Of a stretch of DNA of 64,000 bases, positions 12,052 through 23,149 are shown one piece after another. The notes under the pieces are model-generated. The model saw only the letters and a list, made by a program, of their open reading frames with translations. It was not told the origin of the DNA and made no database searches. The first letter of the stretch is position 1; each line of letters begins with the position of its first letter. This DNA comes from Adiantum capillus-veneris (taxonomy: Eukaryota; Streptophyta; Polypodiopsida; Polypodiales; Pteridaceae): contig CM043954.1 in assembly GCA_014529385.2 (NCBI GenBank), positions 99,532,747-99,596,746 of the forward strand, read 5' to 3'. The position numbers and the translations under genes were made by a program.

Positions 12052-12383
12052 GTGTACAAGTAGGGCAGGGTGTACATAGTGCATCGATTTTCATTATCAA
12101 GAGTATCAATGTGATTTTTTATAATAAGAGGAGTTTGCATGCAACACGTAAAAATTATCGAGGAAGCTATGTGCGGGTCAACAACATGACTAAGAAGGTG
12201 TGTAAGATGGCATCCGGTGGCGTCAGGAGGTCGGATGGGGTCGATACTTGCACGTGGTTAAGTATGGACACAACGTGGGTGTTTTCTTGTGATAATTATG
12301 CAGAAAGATCATCATGAGGACTATATTTGGGGGCCACTTCACGTGGTTGAGGGATGCATTATTGGAAAAAGTTGAGTGCCAGG
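12052..12383 (+). mobile_element. detached 3' untranslated tail of Tat-type gypsy
   Basis: Non-coding sequence between the TACAC target duplication of the gypsy LTR and a Tat LTR at 12384. By position I infer it is the 3' untranslated part of the Tat element at 43888-51078, cut off by the gypsy insertion and then turned round by inversion. No coding content is visible. Confidence 0.55.
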
Positions 12384-13086
12384 TGTGTGGATGATGCAAA
12401 AAGGTAACAAAAATGCACTGCGTGGCCAGTTTTTTGCCTATTCGAGGTCCATTTGAGGTCAACTAAAAGGCCAAAGATGCCCAAGGAATAAAGTGAAGTG
12501 TGGAAACTGAAAAACCTAAGAAAAATACCAGCAAAGTGTGGAGAGAAGAGGAGGAACAACCGCAACTGAGTTTTTACTGTTTTTGGAGCCTGTTTTGGCC
12601 ATAAACTGCTCATTCGAGGTCGGATTTGAGCACTTTGATATTGTAACTGGGGTTTTTGGCCGCTCTGGACGCAATGGTGCTATCCATTTTGCCAAATTCC
12701 TCATGTTTTCCTATTTTTTTTCCTGTGTAAGTTTCTCATGTGAGCGAAGCCCTCTGTTCAAATTTGTGATTGTATCTAGCATATTTCATCCATATTGTAT
12801 GAGCTATTTGACCCTTTGATGTTGGCCCAAGCTCAATTATATCTAATCCTCAAAAATATTTCTCTTTTGAGCTGAGTTTTTTGAGTGTGTGTGTGTGTGT
12901 GCGCGCGTCTCTGTGCTGAGTGGGAAAATGAATAGTCTCTCTCCTCTCACTTCATTGGTGTGTTCCCTGTCTCAGCCAGGTGGGTTGTGTAAGCCGAGTG
13001 GTGCCCCATAGTGTGTGTGTGTATCATCCCAAGAGTGTGTGTCAGGTGATTGTAGAGGTGTTGTGTGTGTTTCCAACCCGCTCACA
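12384..13086 (+). repeat. 3' LTR of the older Tat-type element (703 bp)
   Basis: It matches the reverse complement of 50373-51078 from TGTGTGG...ATGCAAAAAGG to CCAACCCGCTCACA, with clear substitutions and small indels (roughly 88-90% by eye). Ends are TG and CA. It contains TG microsatellites near 12886 and 13012. The partner is the 5' LTR of the minus-strand Tat element, so the two LTRs now face opposite ways. Confidence 0.8.
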
Positions 13087-15110
13087 CCGTCAATCAAAAC
13101 CACCAAAAAATGAAAAATATTTGTGACCGCCTCCCATTCACCTTGGCATATCCAGTTGCCCATGATTCTGATTTGCAAGTCATTGATTTCTATTGACTCC
13201 ACATAGTGCATGCTACCTTGCCAAACCTTATTGAGGGGGAAAAAAACACGTGATGGCACGCCGTTTAATGCAGACAAATTGACACACACTTGACCCCCGA
13301 AAAATTTTCAACTGGCCATAACTTTCCTATCCGGACTTTGATCGGCAATCCAAAAAGACCGGCATGCTCCACAAATTGAGCTTCACATTCCTACTTGCAT
13401 GTTCCAGACCGGTCCACATGTCCCCATATGTCCTATCCGCGTCGGGGATATGCAAAACCTTCCACCTTTGAACTAGCATATGTTTCACACCAAAGATCTG
13501 TTTGACGAGCCATCTAGATGAGACTCTAGAGCACCTCAAACACTACATTACAAGGTGCATTCCCCACATTTTGGACATCTTGATCTTTCATCCCAATTAT
13601 CCCAATTTGGAGGCCCCTTGGCCTAAAAAACCACTTTGAGCATACATTTTTGTTGCCACTGTCTTGCCCAGGTCTCCCACTGGCTTTAGCCCTTTACCAT
13701 GCACCTATCTGCATACACAACATTGCACTTAACACTTTTAAGCACGGACCAACTTTGGTTGCACCAACGAGGAGAAGGGCGGCAACAAGTAAGATTTTGG
13801 ATCGGCATTTTTGTAGGCTTAACCTGGTGTTTTGATAAGCACTTGTAGGAGTAAGAAGGCCAAAAGGAGTCCTCATTGACAATGTTGTAAAACACAAGGT
13901 GTGAAACACCTTGGTTGTAGGTTTCCCAAGTGCAAAAGTGAACCGTAATCAGTGTTTTGAGATGTCGGGGAGGCCTTGGCATGGAAGTTCAACAGCGCAA
14001 AGCTTGGCTCTTAGCGGCATTTTGAAACATCAACTACTATGTGTTCTTAGAAACCTCTACGTTTTGGAATGTAGTCGGTGCTGGTAGGTCTTTGCAGTAG
14101 GGTTTTGAAATGCCTACTAGAGTGTGGCCTAGCGGGCAACTTCCCCTAGGGTAGTAGTTATGCAACATTTTGAAACGCTTGTTGGGGAGAGGTCTCCAAT
14201 GAGACATTCATGGTAGAGAGGGTTCTTCAAGTGGTTCTTTGAAATGATCTGTCAAAGGCTTGAGAGTGTGGGTAGTTTTGGACATGTGACGGGAAAGGAT
14301 TCCAACAATGTATTGAGAATTTATGCAAACATGTCGTCTCTAGAGAACAACAATTTTGGAGCAAGATTTTCCTCTGTTATGAAGTTCCTAGATGGATATT
14401 CCCAAGAAACCCCAGTTTTCAACAAAGCCTTTTCACCAAGGATGAAAAAAGACCAACACCAACCATTGGCTATCAAAAGCGGATCGACCAGTTCCGAGTT
14501 AGTGCGCTATGCTCAACTGTAGTTCTCCAGGAAGTTGTGGATTTGTTTGTCTTTGGATTGTGAATCCCAAAAGAAATTGGATGATTTTGCTAGACGAAAA
14601 AGGCAAAGGCAAGCTTAACAAGGAAGGTAGTACCAATGCTTAGTTAGCTGGCTCGGTACCCACCCATGAGATACACACCCATTTTTATAAATGTGACACA
14701 ATGCTTTGTTTGGCTTAAGAGTTTGAAGCCAAAGACAAAATTGAGAACTCATATGAGGAAAAAGGCAAGGGCAAGTTGGGCAAAGATAACAGTGATATAG
14801 AATTGACAGAGGAGACTGGCATGGAACAAGTGGTGGCAACCACTATGGCCATGATACTAGATTTTAGTCATGAGGTAGTTGTTTCCAATAGATTAAGTGG
14901 GAGAGAGGCTTGTGAGTGATAGAGAGGGGAAAAAAATGCTCCTATGATTAATTTGGACCCTTGTGTTGGAGTTCAAGTTATCGGTGTTTGAACCCATGGG
15001 TTAGATCAGTTCAAGGAACACACATCTACAAATGAAGCAATCAGACATATCTAAAATACTATGGATGAGTGAACCAATCCATTTTTTTTGGTTGGACTAT
15101 GGACATGATG
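13087..15110. other. no gene recognised; possible CACTA transposase tail at left end
   Basis: About 2 kb without a supported gene. Immediately after the LTR the plus strand could read PSIKTTKK, which is what I would expect after the GYRACVTC end of the CACTA transposase at 51088, but the similarity does not continue clearly. Around 14000-14230 there are repeated phrases about TTTTGAAAC and multiple TAG-rich stretches that look like old repeat. Open frames here are short and unlike known proteins. Confidence 0.35.
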
Positions 15111-15374
15111 TGTTGGAGCCCAATAGTTGTATAAATTCCCTTTGTGATGACTATCAAATTCTCTTTGTAATTCCAATGATGTCTACCATCTTTATCCAAT
15201 TGTTTGGATTATGTATAGATTTATTAGTTGGCCGGGATGCAATGCGTTTCCATTTGTAATTATGAGGAGTTGAAAACCCCATGTACATTTTGAGCTAAGG
15301 TGACTAAAGTATAAAGGTCACCTTAGAACCATTTTTGAACAACATTTGAATCATTAATTCTGTGTCATACGAGT

Positions 15375-15410
<36 letters not shown>

Positions 15411-16031
15411 TCTTATCCTCTTTGCTACGTGCATCTCCCTCACCGGATTCACGAAGCGACCACACCATCGCGGTAGACTCTCCGAGAGCTACGCGCCCAC
15501 GCCACTCATTCGCATATTCGAGCTGCTCGTGAGCATCTTCCCACGAGCTTGTTTTGCTTGTAAGTGGCACAAATGGTGTTTGTTTTCAACAATCAAGTAC
15601 TTTATGGAACGAGGGTGAGATTAGCTATGCATAGATGTTCATAGACTTAGGTTTCACATACGTTTAGGTTATGAACTGTGAGTCTATCGCGACTGTATTC
15701 GAGGTAGCTAGGGTTATAATCTGGTGAGATTGGACTTACAGGTAAGTGTATCCTAGTGAGGGGATGATGCCTAGCAAGTTTAAAGCCATTCCGATTTCTC
15801 TTTATATGTAAACGGTGTTATGAGCGTTTAGGGATAGAGTGGGTTCTATAGAGTTAACAAGGATTAGTGATTGATGCATCATAAAAGTGCGTATGTGTAG
15901 GTTGGTCTCAGCTTGACAAGCTAACGAGATTGCCTCAGTGCACCTACGGGTTAGTCGTGTCACCGGATGGCAAGTATGTTGTCTTTTTTGTGCTTGTGAG
16001 CATGAACAGGGGAGTAGTTTGCCCCAAAACA
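15111..16031 (+). repeat. 5' LTR of giant gypsy element (921 bp)
   Basis: It starts TGTTGGAGCC and ends CCCCAAAACA. A TATAAAG box lies at 15310-15316 and a GA microsatellite at 15376-15407, followed by a GC-richer stretch, probably the transcribed leader. It contains a half copy of the element's palindrome (GTGAGTCTATCGCGA) at 15678-15692. The preceding five bases TGATG match those after the 3' LTR. Confidence 0.93.
15310..15316 (+). promoter_or_regulatory. LTR TATA box
   Basis: TATAAAG, repeated at 34204-34210 in the 3' LTR. The GA tract begins about 60 bp downstream. A start site about 30 bp downstream is inferred. Confidence 0.6.
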
Positions 16032-16050
16032 TTGGCGCCACTGCCGAGGA
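16032..16050 (+). promoter_or_regulatory. primer binding site, tRNA-Asp type
   Basis: TTGGCGCCACTGCCGAGGA follows the 5' LTR directly and matches the complement of the plant tRNA-Asp 3' end at most positions. It is typical of the Athila/Tat branch of plant gypsy elements. Confidence 0.85.
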
Positions 16051-17720
16051 CACAAGACCTTAAGTAGGGAGATCTACGTCACGTGTGATGGCTAGCTTAC
16101 TTTAGTTTCGACTAGAGAGAGATTAAATTTTAAGAGAAGATCCAGGAGAGGATATCCTGAGGTCTAGTGGATATCCAGGAAGCCTGTGACTTGCCGAGGG
16201 TCTACGACTAGTTAGAGTTAGTTAGGTAAGATAAGGTGGAGTTAAAATTTCTGGTTTTGAGCTCTAAGTAATGTTCGTGTGTGAATAATGTAGAAAAACG
16301 TTGTAAAAATGCAAAACAAACAAAGAGAAGAAACAACAAGGCTGTTTGCTTGCCTTGAAAGCAAAAACCCACACCATACATTCTTCAAGGGTGTAAATAG
16401 TGTAGGCATTTGGATTTATGATCTAGCGCTCGAGAAAAAGTTAAAATTGCGACAAAAACCAAGGGCAATATTGCCATAAGAAAACACAGTGTGAACCTAA
16501 ACGGGCCAAAAAGAGATATAACTACTAGCCTTGGGTAAATTGACTGTGTCATGATGTACAACTGATATTCACAAGCTTAAGTTTGAATTGTCATCAAATT
16601 TGCATCACTTCAAGTGCATCTGAGCTGTGAATTTGCCATAGAAAAGTAAAAGTGCTTGAGTCCAAGGTCAAAAGGAGTCCAAATTAAATGAAGTTTGAGG
16701 GATAAACTTCTAAGGGCACAGGAAACCAAACTATCCAAAAAAAATAAAAAAATCACATCCCAGTTACCCTCTGCTGAGTCTATCTCGATAGACTACTACT
16801 TGGGGATAGACTCACATTTAACCCCTAGGATCACTGACTCAACACATCAAAATAAGAGTGCTCACAAAATTTGAGGACATTTGAACACCTGCTTGACCAC
16901 CAAACCCCAAGTTTGGTGTTAGAATCTAAGTTTAGAGATATATTGGAAAAAAGGCCCTGACCTATTGTCCAAACACTGCACAATTTGTGGATACACCATA
17001 CAGAGGGTGGGGATTCCAGCTATGGAGAGAACTTTGGAAAAAGACCTAGTTTGGAGAAGATTATGAGTCTATCGCGATAGACTAAGGAAGTTGGGCTATA
17101 GACCTTATTTTGCAAAACCCTCCTAGTGTTAGTTTAAACAGGACCTAAAGATCTCACATACCAAGTTTCAGGGTGTTTGGATCACTAGAAGTGAGTCTAA
17201 GGTCCAGACATAGATTCAAAGTCTGACAAAATCACTAGATTTGGCCTAAAACACAAACCAAGAGTCCAAATTGTATGAAATTCAAGGGATAGACTCTAGA
17301 GAGTAAGGGGAACCCAAAGGTGAAGTCACAATTTTAAATTGACTTATACTGAGGAATCTGTCAATCTATCGCGATAGACTCAGAAAGGGGTGATTCATAC
17401 ATTTTTTGCAAATTGTGACTATACAGCTAGGACATACTCTTCACATAGATCCCATCCATCATTTCACATTTGAAATTGGACCACCAGAAGACCCTGAAAC
17501 ACCCATTGGAGGGGAAAACACAAATTTGCTAAGACTGACCAGTTGTCATAAAAAAGTGATTGTTGTACATAATTGAAAAAAAATTATTCAACGGTTCAAA
17601 GACAACCCTTGTGAACATACTAACCATACATGTGTAGATTACAGAAGGAGATCATCACATAGCTACACAGGCAGGAGAAGTCCAGGTAACCTTTAAGTTT
17701 GCAATACAGCTTTCAGTCTT
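16051..17720 (+). other. leader of giant gypsy element with diverged 290-bp repeats
   Basis: Non-coding. It holds at least three palindromes spaced 289 and 298 bp apart, set in diverged repeat units that share phrases such as CAAGTTTnAGGGTGTTTGGA and GGATAGACTC. The same kind of units recur at 28600-30250. Confidence 0.7.
16777..17381. repeat. palindrome cluster in leader
   Basis: Copies of AGTCTATCGCGATAGACT at 16777-16794 (one centre change), 17066-17083 (perfect) and 17364-17381 (one edge change). Half sites GATAGACTC occur at 16805 and 17288. Spacing is 289 and 298 bp. The centre TCGCGA is CpG-rich. Confidence 0.9.
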
Positions 17721-18788
17721 ATGTATTTAAGGTCAAGAGCCATTTTTAAGTTAGGAGCTAAAAGTGTCAAAACTCAAGTGAGCACCACGTCCACTGAGGA
17801 GAGTGTAACTCAGACAAGGCTAGACCCATTAGCACCGATCATTGAGAATGGTAGTGATCATGACACTTCATCAGATAAGTCCTTCTTCATGATGGGGAGT
17901 CAACAGCCAGGAGGTATCTTCGGTGAAGGACCAATGCTAGGAGGAAGTACCTCCCAGAACCCTTTGAATGATGCCAAGTTCACTATAATCTTCTTAGAAG
18001 GAACAAAATCTAGGGGAGCCCTAGTTTATTCTGACTATTGGGGACGCAAGTGTATTTGTATAGAAGAAAGACTGTCTCAGAGACTAGAGATAATTCAAGT
18101 CTATGATGATGGAGATAGATTCCGATATGAAAAGGGGAACCACTATCTGATAGTTAGCAACCGTGAGGATTACAACAGATATGGAGAGAATGTGGCAAAA
18201 GGAAACATGGTTCAAGAAACTCAAGAACCGCCTCCAAAAATTGATCGACCTGGAGCTCTTTTTATGTATGAAAAAAAAACAACCAGGGTCTCTACCTATA
18301 ATGAGAATGTGGGAATTCACAAGCATGAGAGCAAGGGAGTAGTCTCTTATGTTCGATGCAAAGAACCATACCCAAATGAATTAAGCAAAGACAAGGTTCT
18401 TTACTTGTTCTCTTATGAAAGTGCTATGGGGAAAGATATCATTTTTGTTGACAGGTACGGGCGAGAATACAAACGTATTCTCCCAGAAGAGGTAGAAAAG
18501 GCAACAATTCCAGAAACGCCAACATATGGCCCCGAGGAAGTACCAAGGTCCACCTATACCCCTAGCAAGTCAACAAATCCATTTTCAAAAGGGTACGATA
18601 CAACATCACATTCTAACCGACAAACAGACGTTCAACTACCAGAATTAACAAGCAACCCAACCATCATTGCAGGCATGGCTTCAACAAAGTGCGACATTAG
18701 AACAAAACCAAAACAAAGATGGTTATCCAGCTGCAAGAGGGCTAAGATATTTACAAGAACCACCACTCTATTCACAATATCAAGGTGA
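17721..18788 (+). CDS. 5' ORF of giant gypsy element, unknown domain
   Basis: An open frame of 355 residues starts at the first good ATG after the palindrome-bearing leader. It begins MYLRSRAIFKLGAK, has a Ser/Thr-rich linker, then a mixed alpha/beta-looking region with paired aromatic motifs (YWGRKCICIEERL, RYGREYKRILPEEVE) and a Pro/Thr-rich tail. I recognise no family. Gag follows, so it may be an N-terminal gag extension, or a separate protein like the ORF1 that Ogre elements carry before gag. That comparison is by position only. Confidence 0.55.
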   Translation: MYLRSRAIFKLGAKSVKTQVSTTSTEESVTQTRLDPLAPIIENGSDHDTSSDKSFFMMGSQQPGGIFGEGPMLGGSTSQNPLNDAKFTIIFLEGTKSRGALVYSDYWGRKCICIEERLSQRLEIIQVYDDGDRFRYEKGNHYLIVSNREDYNRYGENVAKGNMVQETQEPPPKIDRPGALFMYEKKTTRVSTYNENVGIHKHESKGVVSYVRCKEPYPNELSKDKVLYLFSYESAMGKDIIFVDRYGREYKRILPEEVEKATIPETPTYGPEEVPRSTYTPSKSTNPFSKGYDTTSHSNRQTDVQLPELTSNPTIIAGMASTKCDIRTKPKQRWLSSCKRAKIFTRTTTLFTISR

Positions 18789-19600
18789 GAGTAAGCCAAA
18801 AACTCAAGAGTCGGCACAGCCTAGAAGACAACCCATAGAACGAGTTCGAAGAGACGAACCACTTCTTCCAAAAACCATCAAAAATTATGGCTTAGGGGCA
18901 CCTCTGGCAAAGGAACCCTCCCACTACCGAAGGCCAGAGGAGGTATATCAAGTAGGACGAGGAGAACCATTGATGAGATTTGTAGACCATCGTAGAATTG
19001 GACCTTCATAGGTGCAAAAATGGGTAAACAAGAAATACACGGGAAACAGACATCCTAGGGATCATGTAGCAGCCTTTGTGCGTGTAATTAGAGCTGAAAA
19101 AGTGTTGGAATGCCCTACTCAATTTGCAGGTTTTGGGCTTACTCTAGAGGAGGATGCCGCCACTTGGTTTGACTTTGTGTAGCGTAGAGATTTCGAGTCT
19201 ATGGAGGAGGTTTTTGACGAATTTATAGAGGAATTCTCACAAAGGGAGATAGCTCATAATACAGTCTCACAAATCCATAAGTTTAAACAGAAAGAAGGGG
19301 AATCTATGCAAAAGGGAGCCCTACGACTAAAAAGATATGTGATATTCTTCCCTGTGGAAGAACTGCCAACATAGTCCAAACTTATGCTTATGTTTATTCA
19401 AGGACTAAGGAATGCAGATCTCCAGAAGGACTTACATATGAAGAGGAGCACGATGTTAAATGAGTTAACTTAGGAAGATCTTTACATTTGTAGACAATTG
19501 TGAGGTCTACAAGGAGGGTGAATTCAAGGATCTTGATGACGATTCATCCTCACAACAAAGTGGAAGCAAGTCCGCTAAGACAGCACCAAAAGGAGAAGTA
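18670..19600 (+). CDS. gag capsid region of giant gypsy element (fossil)
   Basis: Capsid-like sequence with HVAAFVRVIRAEKV, LTLEEDAATWFD, EFIEEFSQREI, KQKEGESMQKGALRLKRY and MFIQGLRNADLQKDL, the ordinary order of a plant retrotransposon gag domain. Upstream lies a Pro/Arg-rich linker. Gag would assemble particles in the cytoplasm. Confidence 0.75.
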
Positions 19601-19799
19601 GTTGTAAGCTAGGAGCATCTTGTAGAGGAAGTGCTAAAATTTTAATATGTATGCCAAGCCTCATGCTAAACAACCAAAGTGGTGTGCTATTGAACAAAAA
19701 TGGACAAACCATGTGACGGAGGAATGTTATTATAACGAGGGATATGTGAGAGAGAAACCATATGATCCCCAAGTTCAGGCAGCATCTCCTTAACTCCCA

Positions 19800-20640
19800 C
19801 TGATGCCTAGGTATCACGTAGGCAACCTACTTGGACATGTAGGTGTTGAAAGACCACAACCAGTATTGGGGCAACAACCACCCCTACCAGGAGTAAGACT
19901 GGTAGGCATAAGATACACACCAACGATAAATGAACCAGAAGAGAAGGCTTTGGTACCTATGCATGCACATTATGATGATTCCAATGGATATGCAGCAAAT
20001 CATGTCTATTATACACCAAAAGAACCACCAACGCCAGAACCTTGGAGCATGATTGGAAGTACAAGACGACCAACAACTGCACATGCAGCAGGAGAAGGAA
20101 GATACAACTTGGATGAACGAACACTGTTGCTCATAGCCAACAGAAGCATGGGTGGGCAGAGGCATGCATACCAACAAAGAGGATCTCAAGGAGCACCTCA
20201 ACAGCCTAAGGGACCCTGCTACAAGTGTGGTGGAGACCATTGTCTAAGAGACTGTCCTCATGATGAAATCATTAGAGTCAAGGCATATTGCACCGAGTGT
20301 GGAATTACTCACTTGATTCTTGATTGCCCTAAGAACCCGAACAAAGGAGCAAAAAATTCATTAAACATGGTAAATTCCATACCATCACCAGTGGGGTCAG
20401 AAAACAAAACTACGGTTCCTGTTAAGGTCTTGACGAGAGCCCAAACAAGGAAAGATGAAAATCAGCCCAAGAGTAGTGATGGAAATAAAGAGGAAATCAA
20501 TACTAACAAGTCTAGCGTCATTCGTGATAATCCTTGGAAAGAACGAAGAGTGAAAATGAAAGCTAGACATGAACGAAAACAGAAGGCTATAGAAGCTGAG
20601 CTAACAATGGCTCGAGAGCAACTTAAACGATAGAGAGAGT
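19800..20640 (+). CDS. nucleocapsid with two short-spaced zinc knuckles (fossil)
   Basis: CYKCGGDHCLRDC at about 20218-20256 and CTECGITHLILDC at about 20290-20330 are both CX2CX3HX4C, one residue shorter than the standard knuckle. A Pro-rich stretch precedes them and a Lys/Glu-rich, probably helical stretch follows. The related block at 7600-8405 has the same type. Confidence 0.8.
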
Positions 20641-20654
20641 CTAACTCTCTAAAA

Positions 20655-21250
20655 TCGATGGAGGGACCTAGGAGTGCAAGCTCAGGAGGGTCTGTATTGG
20701 TAGATAAGGTCAATGAACCCTTGGATGCAATCTTGCAAGCCTATGAAGCAAGATTGAAAAACAGACAAACTCTAGAGCAGAGGTGGATGACATATCCATA
20801 TCTAGAGAGAGAAAAAGAGAGACTAGAGATGTGCAAGTAGTTGATTGAAACTGCACAAGCCTTACTAGAGCCTCCACCTGTGGAAGTGAGGGATAGAATA
20901 ATCAAACCACCAAACAATGAAACACCTATCAAAACTGAACAAAGGGTACCTAACAAGATAGAAAACGTTAAATCCTTGCCTGATGTAGAGGATGCAAGAA
21001 TCACTGAAAGATTTTCCCCCATATACACCCATTGTGGAAGAAAATTGGCCTGAAGAGCTATGGGAAACGGTGAGAAAAGCTCAAGAAAAATATGAGACAA
21101 AAATAGTCGAGTCAGCGCCTTTCTCGGAGTTGAACTTGAATAAATCACCATGGGATTTAGACGCTAAATCATTTCAAGGGGATGATGGTTCCGTTGCATC
21201 AGAAGATAGCAGACCAGCATCACTCATAACTTTGCCACCATAAATGGGAG
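20655..21250 (+). CDS. charged linker between gag and protease (fossil)
   Basis: Charged helical-looking coding stretch rich in Glu, Lys and Arg (YEARLKNRQTLEQRW, YLEREKERLEMCK) and Pro-rich patches (EPPPVEVRDRI). No catalytic motif. It resembles the acidic spacer between gag and protease in the 3830-12051 block in placement. Confidence 0.45.
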
Positions 21251-21399
21251 ACTACGAGGCAAGGTTGTAAATTCGAAGGGTACCTTCTCAAAGAATAGGA
21301 GGGTCAAATCAATTGGACCCTAAAATTTTGACAGACTTGTTGTCTACTCCGGTCAAGTGTACAGTCACATTGGCAGAATTGTAAAAAATTAGGCCAAGA

Positions 21400-22010
21400 A
21401 TATCGACGGAAGTGGACAAATGCCTTGAAAAATTTGGTATAAGGACGCCTCTTAAGTTCTTCAAAACTGAGCTTAATGACACAGAACCAAAGAGAGTCAA
21501 CACTAGACCAGTTCCTCTCAACAAGGTTGGAGAGTATTGTGAGGGTGAAGATGGCAACACTACTCTACCAGTCAAGTATAACGGCGTAGAGACTAAGGCC
21601 ATACTTGATAGTGGAGCTGGCATTGCCATTGCTACCAAATTGCTATGGGAAAAATGGGGAAAACCGGCAATACGAACAACTAGAATCAAATTACAACTAG
21701 CAGATGGGCACGTAGAAAGACTATAGGATTGCTTGAGGCAATTGTGGTATCTTCATGTGGCATAGAGTATGAACATACATTTGCCATAGTAGATTTTGGC
21801 AAGAAAAAAAATTCTGAAATTATCCTTGGTAGGCCGTTCATGAGGCAATGCAAGATGGTGCATGATTGGGGGTATGATTATTTGTATCTAAGACATGCTG
21901 AAACCACTATACATGTAAATATGAGGATCATAGCTACCATGATGTCACAAGAATACCTGTGGAAGAGTTCGACTCAGCCACCATTAGTGGATCAGAAGTC
22001 CTAGCGTGGT
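21400..22010 (+). CDS. aspartic protease of giant gypsy element (fossil)
   Basis: Retropepsin domain with active site ILDSGAGIAIATKLL (Asp codon at 21607), then IKLQLADGHVERL and SEIILGRPFMRQCKMVHDW, the usual end of a gypsy protease. It precedes RT as expected. A second, different protease-like domain lies after the integrase at 26410. Confidence 0.88.
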
Positions 22011-23140
22011 TCTGTAAGAAAAAGGAGATATGGATGTGCGGAGCATCTCAATGTAGTGAGTTCGACCACAATGAAAGGACACTAGAGAGGGTATTGGAAG
22101 ACAATGCCTATATATGAGAGCCCTTCCCTGAAGAGAAGCTCGAACCCCTAGAATGGTCTCAAGTTTTGGCTACTTTGGATGTGTGCGCCAATGAAGTCAC
22201 TCCCTCAAAATTTTGTGACGAGAATGTCTACGATATCGTACCATACTACATGTTGAGCAAAATTGTGGAGGAAGACGAGAACAAAGGAGACACCGGGAAT
22301 ACGAGGGTCAATCAAACGGAAAAGAAACTTGATACTAAGATAGTGGGTTATGTGGACATCCCCACTAAAATCATCAAGCAGGATGGAGAAGAATTTTATG
22401 ATTCATCTAATCAATGTGAAAACGAAGATAATGCGGATGATGAGAAATCAAAAAATACGAAAGAAGACGACCATCGAGATCAAGAAAATGACATCTTTTA
22501 CGACTTTCCAAACCAGAAGGCGAGACGCCAAAAAAGATACAAGAGTAGACGACACCATAAAAGTCTACCAACTAGGTTTAGACCTATGCTTGAGTTCAGG
22601 AGTAAGACACATTTCCTTATGAACATTCATGCTGTTGATTGTGCTAAGGATAAAGTGTCAGGAAGATTTCTTAAGATTGCTGAAGACCCAGGTTTTAAGG
22701 CAAGACTGTTGAAACTTAAGAAAACCAGCACGACAAAAAATAGAGTTGCAAGGGAAATATTGGATGTCTTTGGAGATCCGATTATAACAAAAGTTGAGGG
22801 GAAAAAGAAATACAATGATTTGAAAAAAAGGCTGAAAAAAGTATAGACGACTGAGATGGAAAGTAGCGATGGATCGAACGCTAGTGAGGGGAGTAAAGAG
22901 ATAGATGTACCTCCTCACTATTGTAAGTACACAATTCATGAGAGAAAATTGGTGGTCCAGCAACTGATGAGAGAGCCTAAACCCAACGAGTCCTATGATG
23001 TACCAGAGAACGCCAAGAAAAAAGACCTAGCAGAGCTGGGGAGAAAGTCCTCGATATGCTTACATTGCCACTGATCTAAGCCAGGAAGAAGAGGACTTAC
23101 TGATCAAAACGCTTAAATAATTTCATGATGTATTTGCCTG
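22010..23140 (+). CDS. acidic spacer between protease and RT (fossil)
   Basis: Long highly charged coding stretch, first acidic (NEDNADDEKSKNTKEDDHRD) then basic (KARRQKRYKSRRHHKS). It probably forms a flexible linker. Near its end, the LFKEPKPNESYD-like and LSQEEEDLLIKT-like wording resembles the entry to gypsy RT. Confidence 0.45.
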
Positions 23141-23149
23141 GTCATACAA

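Noticed and set aside
13327-14522. Open frames of 70-98 residues on both strands
   Set aside because: They are short, mutually overlapping and unlike any family, with no start context or neighbour to support them.
16032-16050. tRNA-Asp match considered as a tRNA gene
   Set aside because: It is only the 3'-end complement next to an LTR, that is a primer binding site, with no tRNA body.
16777-17381. Regularly spaced palindromes considered as a CRISPR-like array
   Set aside because: The spacing is about 290 bp, the flanks are themselves repeated, and the setting is a plant retroelement.
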